A stretch of 62,195 bases of DNA, from positions 1-62,195 of the forward strand of contig OMXJ01000016.1 in the NCBI GenBank assembly GCA_900315015.1. The letters are read 5' to 3'. The DNA comes from an uncultured Eubacteriales bacterium (GTDB lineage Bacteria > Bacillota > Clostridia > Lachnospirales > Lachnospiraceae). The position numbers were made by a program, and so were the translations under genes. The notes under the pieces are model-generated. The model was not told the origin of the DNA. It was given only the letters and a program-made list of their open reading frames with translations, and did no database searches. Numbering within the stretch: position 1 is the first letter of the stretch; every line of letters begins with the position of its first letter. This document shows, one piece after another, positions 1-7,019 of this stretch.

Positions 1-255
1 GGAGGAAATACCCCAGGTGGAGATACCCCAGGTGGAGATACCCCAGGAGGAAATACCCCAGGTGGAAATACCCCAGGAGGAAATACCCCAGGAGGAAATA
101 CCCCAGGAGGAAATACCCCAGGTGGAGATACCCCAGGAGGAAATACCCCAGGTGGAAATACCCCAGGAGGAAATACCCCAGGAGGAAATACCCCAGGTGG
201 AGATACCCCAGGTGGAAATACCCCAGGAGGAAATACCCCAGGTGGAGATACTCCA
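1..255 (+). repeat. 15-bp in-frame tandem repeat (GG(N/D)TP)
   Basis: About 17 copies of a 15-bp unit (GGAGGAAATACCCCA and variants with GGTGGAGAT), cut off by the window start. It codes for a Pro/Gly-rich stalk. Near-identity of units suggests copy number can vary by slippage. Confidence 0.92.
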
Positions 256-951
256 GGCGGAACTACAGGAACTCCAGAACAGGTTGTAACAACAACTCAG
301 GAAGGAAATACTGAAGATGTAACAACTGTAGGAACAACTGAAACCACAGAAGAAACCACAGAAGCTACACAGACAACAGCAACCACAGCAACTACAGCTG
401 CTGATAATACAACAAAGGCAACAAAATCAACAGACGAAGGTGAAACAACAGCAACCACAGCAACAACCAAGGCTACTACTGAAGATAAGGGTGGAAAGAC
501 CGAGCGTACAACAGAAACCACAGCAACAAATGGCGGAACTACAGCTCGTACAACTGGAAACACAGATGGACAGACAGTAGCAAGAACAACAGTTTCAACA
601 ATCTATGTTGATAGACCAGGTGTTACAACAAGACAGACCGTAGCAGGTGATGATGAAAAGAGAACTGTAGTAACACATACCAAGGTAGTAAAGGTCAGAA
701 CCGATAATGGAACAACAAGCCCGGATTGGTACTTAGAATTTGATGATCCTAATAACCCATTTGGATATGCATACATAGATGAAGACGGAAATACTGTACT
801 TGTATTCTATGATGACGGAGGAATGGTTAACGGATCAGATAAGCTTCCTAAGACAGGAACCTCACCAATCGGATACTTCGTAGCATTTGGTATGATGACA
901 TTAATGCTTGGTGTAACAATAGCAGCTAAGAAGCGTGAAGAAGAGGAATAA
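1..951 (+). CDS. LPXTG sortase-anchored surface protein, C-terminal part (5' end outside window)
   Basis: Frame 1 is open from the first base to TAA at 949-951. It encodes about 17 tandem GG(N/D)TP pentapeptides (to about base 255), then a Thr-rich stalk full of TT/ATT motifs (about 256-600), a short folded region, and a C-terminal sorting signal: LPKTG at 844-858, a hydrophobic stretch, and a KKREEEE tail. Sortase substrates of Gram-positive bacteria are cleaved between T and G of this motif and linked to peptidoglycan, so the protein is probably displayed on the cell surface with the repeats as a spacer. The N-terminal functional domain, signal peptide and promoter are not in the window, so the ligand is unknown. 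The longer-looking alternative frames here are by-products of the 15-bp repeat. Confidence 0.9.
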   Translation, partial: GGNTPGGDTPGGDTPGGNTPGGNTPGGNTPGGNTPGGNTPGGDTPGGNTPGGNTPGGNTPGGNTPGGDTPGGNTPGGNTPGGDTPGGTTGTPEQVVTTTQEGNTEDVTTVGTTETTEETTEATQTTATTATTAADNTTKATKSTDEGETTATTATTKATTEDKGGKTERTTETTATNGGTTARTTGNTDGQTVARTTVSTIYVDRPGVTTRQTVAGDDEKRTVVTHTKVVKVRTDNGTTSPDWYLEFDDPNNPFGYAYIDEDGNTVLVFYDDGGMVNGSDKLPKTGTSPIGYFVAFGMMTLMLGVTIAAKKREEEE

Positions 952-990
952 TCGATAAAACGGTTAATAACTCTAAAATGAAATAACTAA

Positions 991-1024
991 GGGCTACTTC
1001 CGAAAGGGAGTGGCCCTTTTTTTG
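991..1024 (+). terminator. Rho-independent terminator of the surface-protein gene
   Basis: GGGCTACTT and GAGTGGCCC form a 9-bp stem around CCGAAAGG, followed by seven T. Confidence 0.9.
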
Positions 1025-1088
1025 TCTAAAAAGAAGAAGAAAGAATTATAGGGTAAATGAATCAGCACGTTAATGAGAAAAAATAAAC

Positions 1089-1117
1089 TTGACAAATACC
1101 CTATAGGGGTATACAAT
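1089..1117 (+). promoter_or_regulatory. Promoter of the copper operon
   Basis: TTGACA (1089-1094), 17-bp spacer, TACAAT (1112-1117). The spacer is almost entirely filled by the first CsoR-type operator, so repressor binding would exclude RNA polymerase. Confidence 0.88.
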
Positions 1118-1184
1118 CTGGATATGAGTAATACCCCGAGGGGGTATTAATACCCTAAGGGGGTATTAATACCCTAAAGGGTAT
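1096..1184 (+). promoter_or_regulatory. Array of four CsoR-type operators
   Basis: Four related palindromes of the form ATACCC-N-GGGTAT lie at 1096-1112, 1131-1147, 1150-1166 and 1169-1184. This G/C-tract dyad with AT flanks matches operators known for copper-sensing CsoR repressors. The first overlaps the promoter spacer; the other three lie in the early transcribed leader with 19-bp and about 18-bp centre spacing. The csoR-like gene downstream supports autoregulation. Confidence 0.85.
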
Positions 1185-1261
1185 ATTAAATGCAGCTGGA
1201 AAATGATTATAAAGTAACGGTAAAAGAAGATACCTGACATTAAAGCATTAGAAGGCAGGAG

Positions 1262-1377
1262 AATGAAAAGACAAAGAAAATTAATAGATAGAGAAAATGA
1301 AAAGACAAAGAAAATTAATAGATAGAGAAAATGAAAAGACAAAGAAAATTAATAGATAGAGAAAATGAAAAGACAGA
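1262..1377 (+). repeat. 34-bp intergenic tandem repeat, about 3.4 copies
   Basis: A purine-rich 34-bp unit beginning AATGAAAAGACAAAG is repeated exactly at 1262, 1296 and 1330, with a partial fourth copy from 1364. It sits in the untranslated leader between the operator array and csoR. No ribosome binding site or long open frame explains it. Confidence 0.88.
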
Positions 1378-1471
1378 GAAAGAAAAGATAGAAAAAGAAA
1401 ATGTAGAAAGCGGCTAAATAAGTCTTCTAAAGTAACTAAAAGTATAAAAGTAAAAGAATGTGAGGCAAAGT

Positions 1472-1789
1472 ATGGCAAAGGAAAATGAAATGGAGAAATG
1501 CTGCTGCAGCAAAAGAAAAAAAGAAAGGACATCTCAGGAAAAGCAATGCATGCTAAATAGATTAGCAAGAATAGAAGGACAGATAAAGGCACTGAGAAAA
1601 ATGGTAGAAGAAGATGCCTATTGCCCGGACATATTAACTCAGGCAAGCGCCGCAGCAAGCGCACTTAATAGCTTTAATAAGGTACTTCTGACAGATCATT
1701 TAAAAAGCTGTGTAGTTGAAGACATAAAGAATGAAAAAGAAGGGGCAATAGAAGAATTAGTGGCCCTTTTAGGAAAGCTCATGAGGTAA
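1472..1789 (+). CDS. csoR: CsoR-family copper-sensing transcriptional repressor
   Basis: The product is a small helical CsoR/RcnR-family repressor of 105 residues. Cys51, His76 and Cys80 show the 25 and 4 residue spacing of the copper-binding C-H-C triad of known CsoR proteins; Cu(I) binding should release it from the operators upstream. A Cys cluster (CCC) and Lys/Arg-rich N-terminal extension precede the core and may add metal affinity. ATG 1472 follows GAGG by six bases; GTG 1460 or ATG 1490 (after AAGGA) are alternatives. It is the first gene of the copper operon, ahead of copA. Family membership is clear; copper rather than another metal is inferred from the triad and the neighbours. Confidence 0.9.
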   Translation: MAKENEMEKCCCSKRKKERTSQEKQCMLNRLARIEGQIKALRKMVEEDAYCPDILTQASAAASALNSFNKVLLTDHLKSCVVEDIKNEKEGAIEELVALLGKLMR

Positions 1790-1790
1790 A

Positions 1791-1946
1791 AGAACCAAAG
1801 TTAAAAGGTTCCATGTATCAGAAGGAGAAAGAACCAAAGTGAAAAGGTTCCACGTATCAGAAGGAGAAAGTACCAAAGTAAAAAAACTTCACGTATCAGA
1901 AGGAGAAAGAACCAAAGTGAAAAAACTCCATGTATTGGAAGGAGAA
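1791..1946 (+). repeat. 39-bp tandem repeat carrying reiterated Shine-Dalgarno-like sequence
   Basis: Four units of 39 bp start at 1791, 1830, 1869 and 1908. Each ends in AGAAGGAGAA or GGAAGGAGAA; the last copy supplies the ribosome binding site of copA (ATG 1952). Three upstream copies of the same site are therefore present without the copA start. Confidence 0.88.
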
Positions 1947-1951
1947 AAGCA

Positions 1952-4612
1952 ATGGAACAATATCTAGTGACAGGAATGTCCTGTGCAGCCTGTCAGGCCC
2001 ATGTTGAAAAAGCCGTAAAAAAGGTAGAGGGAGTAAAATCAGTCTCGGTATCCCTATTAACCAACTCGATGGCGGTAGAAGGAGAAGCAAAGCCGGAAGA
2101 GATAATAAAGGCAGTAGAAAAAGCAGGATATGGAGCAAAGCAGAAGTTTAAAGAAGAAAAAATAAAGGGCGTATCAGCTTCAGAAAAGCTAAAAGCCCAG
2201 GAAGAAGCCTTAAAGGATAAGGAAACGCCAAAGCTTGCAAAAAGACTAGCATGGTCAGTAGGCTTTTTGTTAGTGCTAATGTATATCACGATGGGACATA
2301 ACATGCTAGGTTGGCCGTTGCCAGGCTTTTTTAAGCATAATCACCTAGGTCTGGCACTTACCCAGATGCTGATAGCAATGATCGTAATGTTCATAAATAG
2401 AGCCTTCTTTATATCTGGCTTTAAGACACTCTTTCACGGAACACCAAATATGGATGCACTTATCGCACTAGGCTCTAGTGTATCCTTTGGCTGGTCATTA
2501 TATGTATTTTACAAGATGACCTGCATGATCACAGGAGGGGCAGAAAACATGGAGCTCATGGAGCTGTATCATAATCAGCTCTACTTTGAATCAGCGGCAA
2601 TGATACCAGCGCTTATAACCGTTGGAAAAACACTTGAATCCTTATCAAAGGGCCGCACAACAGATGCCCTGAAGAATCTCATGAAGCTAGCGCCAAAGAC
2701 GGCGGTAGTGGAAAGAGAAGGGGAGCAAAAAGAAGTCGGAATAGATGAGGTAGAGCTAGGAGATATCTTCGTAGTAAAGCCTGGAGAAGCAATCCCTGTT
2801 GATGGAATTATAATAGAAGGAAGTACTGCGATAGATGAATCAGCACTAACAGGAGAATCAATACCAGTTGATAAAAATGTAGAGGATCAGGTAAGTGCAG
2901 CAACGATAAATCAGTCAGGCTATATAAAGGCAAAGGCAACCAGAGTAGGAGAGGATACTACCTTCTCGCAGATAATACAGATGGTAAGTGATGCAGCAGC
3001 CACAAAGGCGCCAATAGCAAGAATAGCAGACAAGGTATCAGGGGTATTCGTGCCGGCAGTAATAAGCATAGCGATAATAGTAGCAATAATCTGGCTGATA
3101 AAGGGAGGCTTTAATAGTGAGAGCCTGGCCTTTGCACTAGAAAGAGCAATAAGCGTATTAGTAATATCCTGCCCATGTGCACTTGGACTTGCAACACCGG
3201 TAGCAATAATGGTAGGAAATGGAGTAGGAGCCAAAAACGGGATTTTATTTAAAACCAGTGAATCGCTTGAAAATACAGGAAAGATTCAAATAATAGCTCT
3301 CGACAAAACAGGAACCATAACAGAAGGAAAGCCGGAAGTTACGGATATAATACCGCTAGAAGGAGTAAAAGAGAAGGAACTTACTGAAACCGCTTATTCA
3401 CTTGAAATAAAGAGCGAGCATCCACTTGCAAAGGCGATAGTATCAAAATTTGAAAAAGACTATAAGGGAAAAATAGAAACAGCAGAAGACTTCAAGGCTC
3501 TTGCAGGAAATGGAATAGAAGGAAAAATTAAAAAAGAAGAATGTCATGCAGGTTCGGAAAGATTTATAAGCTCTTATATAAATATATCAGGAGAAATAAA
3601 GAAAAAATCAGAAGAGCTTGCAGAGCAGGGAAAGACACCGCTATACTTTGAAAAGAAGGGAAAGCTCCTTGGAATAATAGCAGTAGCGGATGTAATAAAG
3701 AAAGACTCTGCCGAGGCCATAAAAGAACTTAAGAATATGGGCATAGAAGTAGTAATGCTGACAGGAGATAACGAAAAAACAGCAAAAGCCATAGCAGATC
3801 AATCAGGTGTAGATAAAGTAATAGCAGGTGTACTGCCAGATGGAAAAGAGGCAGTAATAAAGGATCTTAAAAAACGCGGCAAGGTAGCCATGGTCGGAGA
3901 TGGAATAAATGATGCACCGGCACTGGTAAGCTCAGATATAGGAATAGCAATAGGAGCAGGAACGGATGTAGCAATCGATTCTGGAGAAATAGTGCTAATG
4001 AATTCAAAGCTAAAGGATGTTTCAGCAGCGGTAAGACTTAGCAGAGCGACACTCAGGAACATATATGAAAATCTGTTTTGGGCCTTTGCATACAACATAA
4101 TACTGATACCTATGGCGGCAGGGCTTTATACCGGAATAAAAATGAACCCGATGTGGGGAGCGGCAGCCATGTCAATATCAAGCTTTACAGTCTGCATGAA
4201 TGCCCTAAGACTCAATTTGTTTAAACTACATTCATCAAAGCACGACAGGCCGATGCGACATAAGGCGATACCAAGTGCAGAAAAAGAAAAGATAATCGTA
4301 GCTGAAAATGCAGTAAATGGAAGAGCAGGCGTGTGCCCAATAGGAGTAAAAAGTGAAAAAAAAGCAGAAGCTGAATTAAATAATAAAACGGAGGAAATAA
4401 TTATGACAAAGACAGTAAATATCAAGGGAATGATGTGTCCGCACTGCGAAGCAACAGTAAAGAAAGCTTTAGAAAAGCTTGATGGAATAAGCAAAGCAAC
4501 AGTATCACATGAAAAAGGAACAGCGGTAATCGAGCTTACAAAGGAAGTAGCAGAAGCAGACATAAGAGAGGCCATAGAAGATAAGGATTATACCTTTGTA
4601 TCAATAGAGTAA
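1952..4612 (+). CDS. copA: Copper-exporting P1B-type ATPase with N- and C-terminal HMA domains
   Basis: The 886-residue protein pumps Cu(I) out of the cell using ATP. Domains in order: HMA domain with CAAC (Cys11/Cys14), a membrane region, actuator with TGES (300-303), the ion-site CPC (407-409), phosphorylated DKTGT (Asp451), GDGIND hinge (from 649), the last two membrane segments, then a linker and a second HMA domain (residues 818-886) with CPHC (829-832). A C-terminal HMA is unusual for CopA. Its first codon is preceded by a strong ribosome binding site inside the gene, so this tail may also be made as a free chaperone (see 4403-4612). It lies 160 bp after csoR, behind a repeated leader, under CsoR-type operators. 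Identity as a copper exporter is well supported. Confidence 0.96.
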   Translation: MEQYLVTGMSCAACQAHVEKAVKKVEGVKSVSVSLLTNSMAVEGEAKPEEIIKAVEKAGYGAKQKFKEEKIKGVSASEKLKAQEEALKDKETPKLAKRLAWSVGFLLVLMYITMGHNMLGWPLPGFFKHNHLGLALTQMLIAMIVMFINRAFFISGFKTLFHGTPNMDALIALGSSVSFGWSLYVFYKMTCMITGGAENMELMELYHNQLYFESAAMIPALITVGKTLESLSKGRTTDALKNLMKLAPKTAVVEREGEQKEVGIDEVELGDIFVVKPGEAIPVDGIIIEGSTAIDESALTGESIPVDKNVEDQVSAATINQSGYIKAKATRVGEDTTFSQIIQMVSDAAATKAPIARIADKVSGVFVPAVISIAIIVAIIWLIKGGFNSESLAFALERAISVLVISCPCALGLATPVAIMVGNGVGAKNGILFKTSESLENTGKIQIIALDKTGTITEGKPEVTDIIPLEGVKEKELTETAYSLEIKSEHPLAKAIVSKFEKDYKGKIETAEDFKALAGNGIEGKIKKEECHAGSERFISSYINISGEIKKKSEELAEQGKTPLYFEKKGKLLGIIAVADVIKKDSAEAIKELKNMGIEVVMLTGDNEKTAKAIADQSGVDKVIAGVLPDGKEAVIKDLKKRGKVAMVGDGINDAPALVSSDIGIAIGAGTDVAIDSGEIVLMNSKLKDVSAAVRLSRATLRNIYENLFWAFAYNIILIPMAAGLYTGIKMNPMWGAAAMSISSFTVCMNALRLNLFKLHSSKHDRPMRHKAIPSAEKEKIIVAENAVNGRAGVCPIGVKSEKKAEAELNNKTEEIIMTKTVNIKGMMCPHCEATVKKALEKLDGISKATVSHEKGTAVIELTKEVAEADIREAIEDKDYTFVSIE
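4403..4612 (+). CDS. Putative internally initiated CopZ-like chaperone inside copA
   Basis: CGGAGG (4389-4394) stands eight bases before an in-frame ATG at 4403. Translation from there gives 69 residues that form exactly one complete HMA domain (MTKTVNIKG, then MCPHC), the size of stand-alone CopZ proteins. The sequence shows the start signal; that ribosomes use it is inference. In E. coli a free copper chaperone is made from copA by programmed frameshifting, so dual output from this gene has a precedent by another mechanism. The alternative is a recent copA-copZ fusion in which the old ribosome binding site survives as a relic. Confidence 0.55.
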   Translation: MTKTVNIKGMMCPHCEATVKKALEKLDGISKATVSHEKGTAVIELTKEVAEADIREAIEDKDYTFVSIE

Positions 4613-4869
4613 TTTGTTAGAATGCACCTAAAGAGCAGAAAGTGTATGGCAAAGGCGCGTCGTGGATTTGAAACCAAAAGGAGTAACCTCAAAAAAACGA
4701 ATAAAATAGCCCAGCCCAAAACGCAAGGGTTAGATAGTGCAAAATAATGCAAAAGTAAAATGTATGTAAAATGAGATGCACCGAAAAATGCAACGAAATG
4801 TAAAAAAAACGGGAGCTGAAACCCGAAAAAGTAAAAGAAAAAGTAGAAAAACCAGAAAAGGAGTTAAAA

Positions 4870-5091
4870 ATGAAGACAGTAGAATTAAAGGTAACCGGGA
4901 TGAAATGTGTGCACTGTGAAGCAAATGTAGCAAAGGCACTTGAAAAGGTAGAAGGAGTAGAAAAAGCAATAGCCGACCGTACTCACGACCGTGTGCTTAT
5001 AAGACTTACAGGTGAGGAAGTAGACGAAAATGCCATAAAGAGCGCATTAGCAGAACTTGAAGGAAAAAACTACGAAGGCATAGTAGAATAA
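4870..5091 (+). CDS. copZ: Stand-alone HMA copper chaperone, CopZ-like
   Basis: A 73-residue single HMA domain (MKTVELKVTGMKCVHC) with CVHC metal-binding cysteines and the beta-alpha-beta-beta-alpha-beta length of CopZ/Atx1 proteins. It would carry Cu(I) to CopA or CsoR in the cytosol. AAAGGAG precedes ATG 4870. It follows copA by 257 bp without an obvious terminator, so it is probably co-transcribed. Together with the internal start in copA, the locus could encode two soluble copper chaperones. Confidence 0.88.
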   Translation: MKTVELKVTGMKCVHCEANVAKALEKVEGVEKAIADRTHDRVLIRLTGEEVDENAIKSALAELEGKNYEGIVE

Positions 5092-5226
5092 TGTAGCCGG
5101 CGGCAAAGCTTATGTAACCCATATAGCCTTTAAAAAGGCAATGATATAAGCACAAAAAGCGCTGAAATATATCTGAATGCGGATGCAAAATATCTTTAAA
5201 AAACACTATTATTACAGAATTAGTGG

Positions 5227-5255
5227 TTGAAGAAAAAGTAAAAAAATGATATACT
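5227..5255 (+). promoter_or_regulatory. Promoter of the DUF212 gene
   Basis: TTGAAG (5227-5232), 17-bp spacer, TATACT (5250-5255), about 80 bp before the start codon. Confidence 0.75.
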
Positions 5256-5337
5256 AAATTCTAATTGGGCGTTGATTTTAAATTATACAAAAATCATAAT
5301 CATGATAGCAAGATATAGAAATGGGGCAGATTCGTAG

Positions 5338-5805
5338 ATGTGGCTTGAAGATTTATTAGGAAATAATGTATTAACGACAACTGCATTAGCGTGGCTATTA
5401 GCAGGAATTGCAAAGGTAATAATTGTCTTACTTACAACAAAGAAATTTGACGCAAGCAGAATATTTGGAGATGGCGGAATGCCAAGTGCTCATAGTGCAT
5501 TTGTAACATCGCTTGCAACTAGTGTAGCAATGGAATGCGGAGTCGGAAGTGTAGAATTTGCAATAAGTGCATCACTTGCATTTATCGTAATGCACGACGC
5601 GCATAGCGTTAGATTAGAAGCAGGAAAGCATGCAAAGAGAATAAATGAAATCTTAGACATGTTGAATGATGAAAAAATCAATGTAGAAGGAAAGATGAAG
5701 GAGCTTCTTGGACATACTCCTCTTCAGGTTCTTTTCGGATCTTTACTTGGTTTAACAACAGCGCTTTTAAGATATCTTGCTTTAGGACAGACATTAGTAA
5801 AGTAA
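5338..5805 (+). CDS. Divergent PAP2 family (DUF212, YuiD-like) membrane protein
   Basis: 155 residues with several hydrophobic segments and the family hallmark GGMPSAHSA near residue 46, followed by an HD-containing stretch (MHDAHSVRLEAGKHA). The family is distantly related to PAP2 acid phosphatases and is widespread in Firmicutes and plants; the substrate is unknown. Length is normal. It has its own promoter and a strong terminator, so it is a single-gene unit. The ribosome binding site is weak (GGGG about 12 bases upstream). Confidence 0.88.
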   Translation: MWLEDLLGNNVLTTTALAWLLAGIAKVIIVLLTTKKFDASRIFGDGGMPSAHSAFVTSLATSVAMECGVGSVEFAISASLAFIVMHDAHSVRLEAGKHAKRINEILDMLNDEKINVEGKMKELLGHTPLQVLFGSLLGLTTALLRYLALGQTLVK

Positions 5806-5838
5806 AAAGTATTCATTCTTATAAAAATCAGAAATTAA

Positions 5839-5885
5839 AAGGGCCATCGCTTAGAGAAATCTAGAGCGATAGCCCTTATTTTTTG
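5839..5885 (+). terminator. Rho-independent terminator after the DUF212 gene
   Basis: GGGCCATCGCTT and GAGCGATAGCCC form a long stem, followed by a T-rich tract. It may also stop transcription coming from thrH on the other strand. Confidence 0.88.
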
Positions 5886-5946
5886 TCTAAAATTAAAATA
5901 TCATTGCAGATTAAACTACAAATCAAGAAGAAAACTTATCCTAAAA

Positions 5947-6549
5947 TTAGTTCATAGCCTTCTTGATAGCTGCAAGGAGCTCATCATAAGTATCAAAAGC
6001 AGGAAGATCAGGATTCTCAGCCTTGATAGAATCAGGGCTCTTGAAAAGGAAACCAGCCTTACTAGCCTTGATCATTCCAAGATCGTTGTAGCTGTCACCA
6101 CTTGCGATTGTATCATAACCGATAGACTGAAGAGCCTTAACAGTAGTGAACTTAGACTTTTCACATCTCATTTTAAAGCCTGTAATCTCGCCGTTCTCAG
6201 CAACCTCAAGAGAATTACAGAAAATAGTAGGCCAGCCAAGCTTCTTCATAAGAGGGCTAGCGAACTGCTCGAAGGTATCACTGATGATGATTACCTGAGT
6301 AAAAGAACGGAGCTCATCGAGGAATTCCTTAGCACCTGGCATAGGATCGATAGTAGCAATAGTCTCCTGGATTTCTTTGAGACCAAGACCATGCTCCTTA
6401 AGGATGCCAAGACGCCACTTCATAAGCTTATCATAATCAGGCTCGTCTCTGGTAGTCTTCTTAAGCTCTGGGATTCCACTAGCCTTAGAAAAAGCAATCC
6501 AGATTTCTGGAACGAGTACGCCTTCAAGATCTAAACAAGTAATATACAT
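5947..6549 (-). CDS. thrH: Bifunctional phosphoserine phosphatase / homoserine phosphotransferase, ThrH type
   Basis: The 200-residue HAD-superfamily protein begins with the ThrH signature CLDLEGVLVPEIWIAF, where the motif I aspartate sits in DLEGV rather than the usual DxDxT of SerB. Later motifs are SDTF (motif II) and GDSYND (motif IV). ThrH of Pseudomonas removes phosphate from phosphoserine and can pass it to homoserine, linking serine and threonine synthesis. Length matches the family. GGAGA precedes the ATG, and a consensus promoter lies upstream. No other amino-acid gene is adjacent. Confidence 0.9.
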   Translation of the reverse strand: MYITCLDLEGVLVPEIWIAFSKASGIPELKKTTRDEPDYDKLMKWRLGILKEHGLGLKEIQETIATIDPMPGAKEFLDELRSFTQVIIISDTFEQFASPLMKKLGWPTIFCNSLEVAENGEITGFKMRCEKSKFTTVKALQSIGYDTIASGDSYNDLGMIKASKAGFLFKSPDSIKAENPDLPAFDTYDELLAAIKKAMN

Positions 6550-6596
6550 AAAATTATCTCCAATCTTCGGTATTTCCCGAAACGTTATAATGTAGA

Positions 6597-6625
6597 ATTA
6601 TAAAACAAAACCCCGGATATGTCAA
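6597..6625 (-). promoter_or_regulatory. Promoter of thrH
   Basis: On the minus strand: TTGACA (6620-6625), 17-bp spacer, TATAAT (6597-6602), a perfect consensus. Confidence 0.9.
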
Positions 6626-6863
6626 ACTAAAACTATCGAAATACAATCAGCAGAGAGAAAAAAGATGTAATTTGTTATACAAAAAAGATGTGTTTTCTTA
6701 TACTTTTATTTAAGCAGAAAGTGAAAAAGATAAGTAAAAAATGAAAGAGTAAAACGAAGTATCAGGGTGTCGTTTTGTGAAAGGTTAAGTGAAAGATATA
6801 AAAAAGGCCGGGATTGGTACTATTAGGTGAAATTTTACATATAATTTTGAATAAAAAAACACA
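6626..6863. other. Intergenic region between divergent promoters
   Basis: Between the thrH and phosphoketolase promoters. The only structure seen is an imperfect 24-bp direct repeat near 6660-6706 (AAAAGATGTAATTTGTTATAC and a variant). No gene or known riboswitch was recognised. Confidence 0.5.
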
Positions 6864-6892
6864 TTGAAACAAAAATTTGAATATAATATAAT
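6864..6892 (+). promoter_or_regulatory. Promoter of the phosphoketolase gene
   Basis: TTGAAA (6864-6869), 17-bp spacer, TATAAT (6887-6892). It leaves a leader of about 120 nt before ATG 7020, in which no known riboswitch was recognised. Confidence 0.85.
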
Positions 6893-7019
6893 GAGGCAAA
6901 TTGTGCATACTGGAGTTCTGAAGTAGTAGAAAAACAGCCACATTCGGGCATGTGAGGGTACGAAAAAAAATGAAGGTCTGCTCAAGAAATTAAAATAAAA
7001 ATGAAATGGAGAGACAACC

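Noticed and set aside
297-563. Minus-strand open frame of 88 residues opposite the Thr-rich stalk
   Set aside because: It is a by-product of the ACA/ACT-rich coding strand: Val/Ser-rich, with no start signal.
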